Shown here one piece after another: positions 33,060 to 36,577 of a stretch of DNA of 36,577 bases. Numbering within the stretch: position 1 is the stretch's first letter; each line of letters starts with the position of its first letter. The DNA is from a bacterium (lineage in GTDB: Bacteria; Bacteroidota; Bacteroidia; Cytophagales; Cyclobacteriaceae), in assembly GCA_024743255.1 (NCBI GenBank), contig JANSWY010000044.1, forward strand, positions 1-36,577. Direction: 5' to 3'. Under the pieces are notes generated by a model. It had not been told where the DNA came from and made no database searches. It saw only the letters and a list, made by a program, of their open reading frames with translations. A program made the translations under genes and the position numbers.

Positions 33060-34256
33060 ATGATTGATTTGTTTGTAACTGAAAAGGTGAAGGAATTAGG
33101 TCCTCAGGTCAAGAAATTCATTGATGATGAGCTTATTCCCAAAGAGCTGGAAATACTCAGCAAACCATTTTCCGAATCTCAAGATGTACTCAATGACCTA
33201 AGAAATAGAGTTAAGTCTCTTGGACTTTGGGCTCCCCATTTATCTGTTCATGATGGTGGTTTGGGACTAAATATGATGGAATTTGCCATTTTGAGTGAAG
33301 AGATGGCAAAAAGCCCTCTGGGACACTATGTTTTCAACTGCCAGGCACCCGATATAGGGAACATGGAGCTATTGGAAAAGTATGCTTCTCAGTCCATAAA
33401 AGACCGATTCCTCAAACCATTGATGCAAGGTGAAATTAGAAGTTGCTTCTCCATGACAGAACCGGAATATGCCGGATCAAATCCTGTAATGATGGGAACG
33501 GTCGCAGAGAAACAGGGTGATAATTACGTGATCAATGGGCATAAATGGTTCACTTCATCAGCGGACGGTTCCGCTTTTGCCGTGGTGATGGCAGTAACAA
33601 ACCCCGAAGCAGGACCATATCAAAGAGCTTCAATGATTATAGTCCCAACGGATACTCCTGGGTTCAATCTGGTTAGGAATATTCCAATAATGGGCGAGGT
33701 TGGAGATGGATATATAAGCCATGCGGAAATAAAGTATGAGAACTGTGTTGTCCCCCAGGAAAACCTTGTTGGTGAGGAAGGAGCTGGCTTTGTTTTGGCC
33801 CAGGAAAGGTTGGGACCAGGGAGAATTCATCATTGTATGCGTTGGATAGGTATCTCAGAGCGTGCTTTTGATATGATGTGTAAGAGAGCAGCCACCAGAG
33901 AACTCGCTCCTGGAAAGAAATTGGGACACCAACAGACTATTCAGAACTGGATAGCGGAAAGCAGAGCTGAAATCAATGCTGCTCGCTATATGGTATTACA
34001 TGCTGCAAAAAAACTAGATGAGGTAGGCACAAAAGCCGCAAGATTAGATATTTCAACAATTAAATTCTATGTAGCGGATATTCTGATGAAAGTGCTGGAC
34101 CGGGCAATTCAAACACATGGAGCATTAGGCATAACTGAGGACACGGTGCTATCATTTTGGTACAGACATGAACGAGGGGCAAGAATTTATGATGGACCTG
34201 ATGAGGTTCATAAGTCCTCCTTGGCGAAAAATATCCTGAAACAATACGGCATTTAA
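33060..34256 (+). CDS. Acyl-CoA dehydrogenase, ACAD10/11-LvaC-like
   Basis: 398 residues with the three-domain acyl-CoA dehydrogenase fold: SCFSMTEPEYAGSNP (FAD site), GHKWFTSSADGSAFAVVMAV and the C-terminal ARIYDGPDEVHKSSLAKNIL. The DGPDEVH form (residues ~378-384) is the one seen in ACAD10/11 and LvaC proteins rather than in straight-chain enzymes. In those systems a kinase phosphorylates a 4-hydroxyacyl-CoA and this enzyme removes the phosphate to give an enoyl or 3-hydroxy product. The kinase gene follows after 12 bases, which supports the same reaction here. Confidence 0.88.
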   Translation: MIDLFVTEKVKELGPQVKKFIDDELIPKELEILSKPFSESQDVLNDLRNRVKSLGLWAPHLSVHDGGLGLNMMEFAILSEEMAKSPLGHYVFNCQAPDIGNMELLEKYASQSIKDRFLKPLMQGEIRSCFSMTEPEYAGSNPVMMGTVAEKQGDNYVINGHKWFTSSADGSAFAVVMAVTNPEAGPYQRASMIIVPTDTPGFNLVRNIPIMGEVGDGYISHAEIKYENCVVPQENLVGEEGAGFVLAQERLGPGRIHHCMRWIGISERAFDMMCKRAATRELAPGKKLGHQQTIQNWIAESRAEINAARYMVLHAAKKLDEVGTKAARLDISTIKFYVADILMKVLDRAIQTHGALGITEDTVLSFWYRHERGARIYDGPDEVHKSSLAKNILKQYGI

Positions 34257-34268
34257 AGTGGTGGTAAA

Positions 34269-35363
34269 ATGAGTAAATCTACAATTGATAGCGCAGTATC
34301 CATTAGAGCAGGCGAAGAATTGAATTCGGAGATCCTGGATCAATTCTTAAAAAGAACAATTGGTAATACGATCGAGCTTAAAGCGATTAAGCAATTCCCA
34401 AGTGGTTATTCTAATCTGACTTATCTCCTTGAAACCAATGAAGGAGAATTCGTCCTCAGAAAACCACCCCATGGCGCTAATATTAAAGGCGGACATGACA
34501 TGGAGAGGGAATTCAAGGTCTTATCCGCACTGAAACCGGTATTCCCGTTTGTTCCAAACCCGGTAGCTTTCGAGGCTGATGAAAATTTAATCGGAACTCC
34601 GTTCTACATCATGGAGAGAATTTCCGGGATGATTCTAAGAGCTCAACCACCAAAAGGAGTTGAACTGAACTCGGAATTCTTTCAATCCATTTCTCATTCC
34701 TCAATTGAGTTATTATCAAAGCTCCATCAGTTGGATCTACAGGAAACCGGATTGGCTCAAATGGGAAAACCAGAAGGGTATGTTCAGCGACAAGTAGAAG
34801 GATGGGTAAAACGGTATTTCAATGCCAAAACAGACGAACTCAAAGAAATGGAAGCCACTGCTGAATGGCTTGGTGATTGGATTAAATCAAATGAGGAAAA
34901 CAGCAGTATTAATAAAGCTTCCTTCATCCATAATGACTTTAAGTACGACAACCTGGTTTTAACTACAGAGTCTCCATACTCCATAAAAGCCGTACTAGAT
35001 TGGGAAATGGCAACAGTTGGTCATCCATTAATGGATCTTGGAACTAGTCTGGCCTACTGGTGCGAAGAAAACGATCACCCTGCACTCAAAGCATTCAATT
35101 TAACCTGGATGCCAGGTAATCTAACTCGTGAAGGAGTTATAAAGCATTACCAGGACTTATCTAAATCGGACATTGATGACATTATCTTCTACTATGTCTT
35201 TGGCTGTTTTAAAGTCGCTGTGATTGGTCAACAGATATATGCACGATTTAAGAAAGGGTTAACCAAGGATCCGAGGTTTGCTGCATTGATTCATGTGATT
35301 GATGCTTGTGGCAAGAATACTCAAATGGCTATTAAGAATAATCGAATCAGCAACTTCTACTGA
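34269..35363 (+). CDS. APH-family kinase, ACAD10/11 N-domain / LvaA-like
   Basis: 364 residues of the aminoglycoside-phosphotransferase fold. The ATP-binding region is NEGEFVLRKPPHGAN (~57-71), the catalytic loop FIHNDFKYDN (His221, Asp223, Asn228), and the metal site VLDWEMATVGHPLMDLGT (Asp244). In animals this domain is fused to acyl-CoA dehydrogenase in ACAD10/11; here it is a separate gene next to it. LvaA in Pseudomonas is the bacterial relative that phosphorylates 4-hydroxyacyl-CoA. Antibiotic resistance is not supported by the operon context. Confidence 0.88.
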   Translation: MSKSTIDSAVSIRAGEELNSEILDQFLKRTIGNTIELKAIKQFPSGYSNLTYLLETNEGEFVLRKPPHGANIKGGHDMEREFKVLSALKPVFPFVPNPVAFEADENLIGTPFYIMERISGMILRAQPPKGVELNSEFFQSISHSSIELLSKLHQLDLQETGLAQMGKPEGYVQRQVEGWVKRYFNAKTDELKEMEATAEWLGDWIKSNEENSSINKASFIHNDFKYDNLVLTTESPYSIKAVLDWEMATVGHPLMDLGTSLAYWCEENDHPALKAFNLTWMPGNLTREGVIKHYQDLSKSDIDDIIFYYVFGCFKVAVIGQQIYARFKKGLTKDPRFAALIHVIDACGKNTQMAIKNNRISNFY

Positions 35364-35365
35364 TC

Positions 35366-36265
35366 ATGGCGTCAAACGAAAGAACACTTAACGACATACA
35401 GAAAATTCTCATCCTGGGAGCAGGCACGATGGGTCTAAGAATAGGGCTACAAGCTGCAATGAGTGGCTTTCAAGTTACAATTTATGATGTGTCAGATGAT
35501 GCTTTGAATAAGGCAAAGGATTTCCAATTAGGGATTTTCAAAAAACTAACTAAAGCAGGAAAAGCGGGATCAACGGAGTTTGATTCCATTTCACAAAAAA
35601 TCAATTGGACAACAGACCTTGCTGAAGCCTGTAAAGATCCGGATTTAGTGAATGAGTCTGTTCCAGAAGACCTGGATCTTAAGAAGAAAATCTGGAAAGA
35701 GATTGGGGAGCTTTGTCCTTCAGACACCATCTTCACAACAAACACATCATATCTACTTTCCTCTTGGATGGCTGATGATACAGGTAGGCCTGAGCTATTT
35801 TGTGCATTTCATTTCCACGATGTTTTTTATGCCAATGTGGTAGATATCATGCCCCATGAAGGAACCCATGAATGGATTATTCCTCTGCTGGAAGACCTGG
35901 GCAAAAAATTGAACCAGACTCCTGTCATTATCCGAAAAGAATCCCCAGGTTATATTTTTAATGCAATGCTTTTGTCGATCATTGGAACAGCTGGACATCT
36001 GGTGACTTCTGGAGTTTCAACATTTCAGGATGTAGACCGCAGTTGGATGGGAAATTTTAAGATGGACATGGGCCCGTTCGCCATAATTGATTCAATCGGA
36101 TTGGATACAGCCTGGCGTGTGACCAATAGTTTCAAGGATGAAAACAGTAAAAGGTTTGCCGATTATTTACAAACATTCATTGATGCTGGCCATTTAGGCA
36201 CCAAAACGGGGCAGGGATTTTATAGATATCCTGATCCGGAATATAAGAGAAGCGGGTTTATCTAA
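35366..36265 (+). CDS. 3-hydroxyacyl-CoA dehydrogenase (NAD-dependent)
   Basis: 299 residues. The Rossmann NAD site is ILGAGTMGLRIG (Gly18, Gly20, Gly23), the catalytic segment is AFHFHDVFYANVVDIMPH, and the Asn is in SPGYIFNAML. The C-terminal part has TGQGFYRYPDPEY, typical of the family. It would oxidise 3-hydroxyacyl-CoA, the product expected from the upstream steps. It starts 2 bases after the kinase gene and is the last gene of the operon. A 24-bp hairpin repeat follows 4 bases after the stop. Confidence 0.9.
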   Translation: MASNERTLNDIQKILILGAGTMGLRIGLQAAMSGFQVTIYDVSDDALNKAKDFQLGIFKKLTKAGKAGSTEFDSISQKINWTTDLAEACKDPDLVNESVPEDLDLKKKIWKEIGELCPSDTIFTTNTSYLLSSWMADDTGRPELFCAFHFHDVFYANVVDIMPHEGTHEWIIPLLEDLGKKLNQTPVIIRKESPGYIFNAMLLSIIGTAGHLVTSGVSTFQDVDRSWMGNFKMDMGPFAIIDSIGLDTAWRVTNSFKDENSKRFADYLQTFIDAGHLGTKTGQGFYRYPDPEYKRSGFI

Positions 36266-36268
36266 ACC

Positions 36269-36292
36269 AGTCGCTCGGTTTCACCGAGTGAC
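36269..36292. repeat. 24-bp hairpin repeat (copy 2 of 3)
   Basis: Identical to the copy at 31457-31480. It is followed by TATTATCTCC and a CGGCC-TCT-GGCCG hairpin (36303-36315). It begins the 311-base gene-free right end of the window. Confidence 0.75.
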
Positions 36293-36382
36293 TATTATCT
36301 CCCGGCCTCTGGCCGACTTACAAATGCACTTGGTTACATCTTCCTTAACGTTGTGAAAAGTCCAGAGTCCTTTTTGATAGTG

Positions 36383-36406
36383 GTCACTCGGTGAAACTGA
36401 GCGACT
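36383..36406. repeat. 24-bp hairpin repeat (copy 3 of 3, inverted)
   Basis: GTCACTCGGTGAAACTGAGCGACT is the reverse complement of the other two copies with one base change (C to T). It faces copy 2 across 90 bases, so the pair forms a larger inverted structure. Confidence 0.7.
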
Positions 36407-36498
36407 GGAGAAGTGCTATGAAGTTCGCTCGTGCTAACTATTATCGGGACTTCTCAGTCGTTCCTCCTTCGAAGTGACGGTGAAAGGAACGGTCACCC

Positions 36499-36577
36499 AA
36501 AGATGCTTTCCAGAGACACAAAGATGCTTTCCAGAGACACAAAGATGCTTTCCAGAGACACAAAGATGCTTTCCAGA
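36499..36577. repeat. Perfect 21-bp tandem repeat at the window edge
   Basis: Unit AAAGATGCTTTCCAGAGACA plus C, repeated three times exactly (36499-36519, 36520-36540, 36541-36561), then 16 bases of a fourth copy cut by the window end. There are no spacers. The unit is a multiple of three and all six frames are open. It is a minisatellite-like array, and its true length is unknown. Confidence 0.9.

Noticed and set aside
34269-35363. Aminoglycoside resistance kinase
   Set aside because: The operon with acyl-CoA dehydrogenase and the ACAD10/11-like form point to acyl-CoA chemistry.
36499-36577. CRISPR array
   Set aside because: Repeats are directly adjacent with no spacers, and the unit is 21 bp.

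Overview
The window looks like a stretch of chromosome from a marine or soil Bacteroidota bacterium, most likely of the Cytophagales type. The evidence is internal. There is low-GC coding DNA, a type IX secretion C-terminal sorting domain, a SusC/TonB-family outer membrane protein with a carboxypeptidase-like N-terminal domain, many lipoproteins with short lipoboxes, and promoters of the Bacteroidota pattern TTTG-N18/19-TAnnTTTG. No phage, transposase, CRISPR array or recognisable defence island is visible. Genus cannot be fixed from the sequence alone.

Layout. 1-336 is the start of a MoxR-type ATPase that runs off the left edge. 337-824 is non-coding and rich in repeats. 825-5183 holds a T9SS-exported Spy/CpxP-like protein, a LytS/LytR-type sensor-regulator pair, and, divergent from it, a small Cys-motif protein and a Met-rich outer membrane protein that may be linked to metal (copper) handling. 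5259-5747 is a MOSC protein. From 13432 down to 5801, everything lies on the minus strand: an MbnP-like copper lipoprotein, its MauG/MbnH-like diheme partner, an Ere/ChaN-superfamily protein, a second LytS/LytR pair, and a TonB-family outer membrane protein. A lipoprotein gene at 13627 diverges from mbnP. 14271-19579 carries an S9 peptidase, a serine hydrolase and an AraC regulator, with a possible small RNA between the first two.

25903-19661 (minus strand) is a compact NAD salvage cluster: a PerM-like membrane protein, a divergent Tpt1/KptA, the NrtR regulator, bifunctional NadM-Nudix, NadV, a small HAD-like protein and a PRPP synthetase. Prs makes PRPP, NadV joins it to nicotinamide to give NMN, and NadM adenylates NMN to NAD. 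The Nudix domains and Tpt1 point to ADP-ribose turnover or sensing.

25997-30989 holds an SRAP protein, a metallophosphoesterase and a run of small lipoprotein, membrane and exported genes. Two tRNA genes (Leu-TAA, Gly-GCC) follow with a clear promoter and terminators. 32289-36265 is a four-gene operon (SDR, acyl-CoA dehydrogenase, APH-family kinase, 3-hydroxyacyl-CoA dehydrogenase) divergent from a TetR regulator. It resembles a split version of the ACAD10/11 and LvaA/LvaC systems that channel 4-hydroxyacyl-CoAs into beta-oxidation. The right edge (36266-36577) is non-coding, with hairpin repeats and a perfect 21-bp tandem repeat that continues out of the window.
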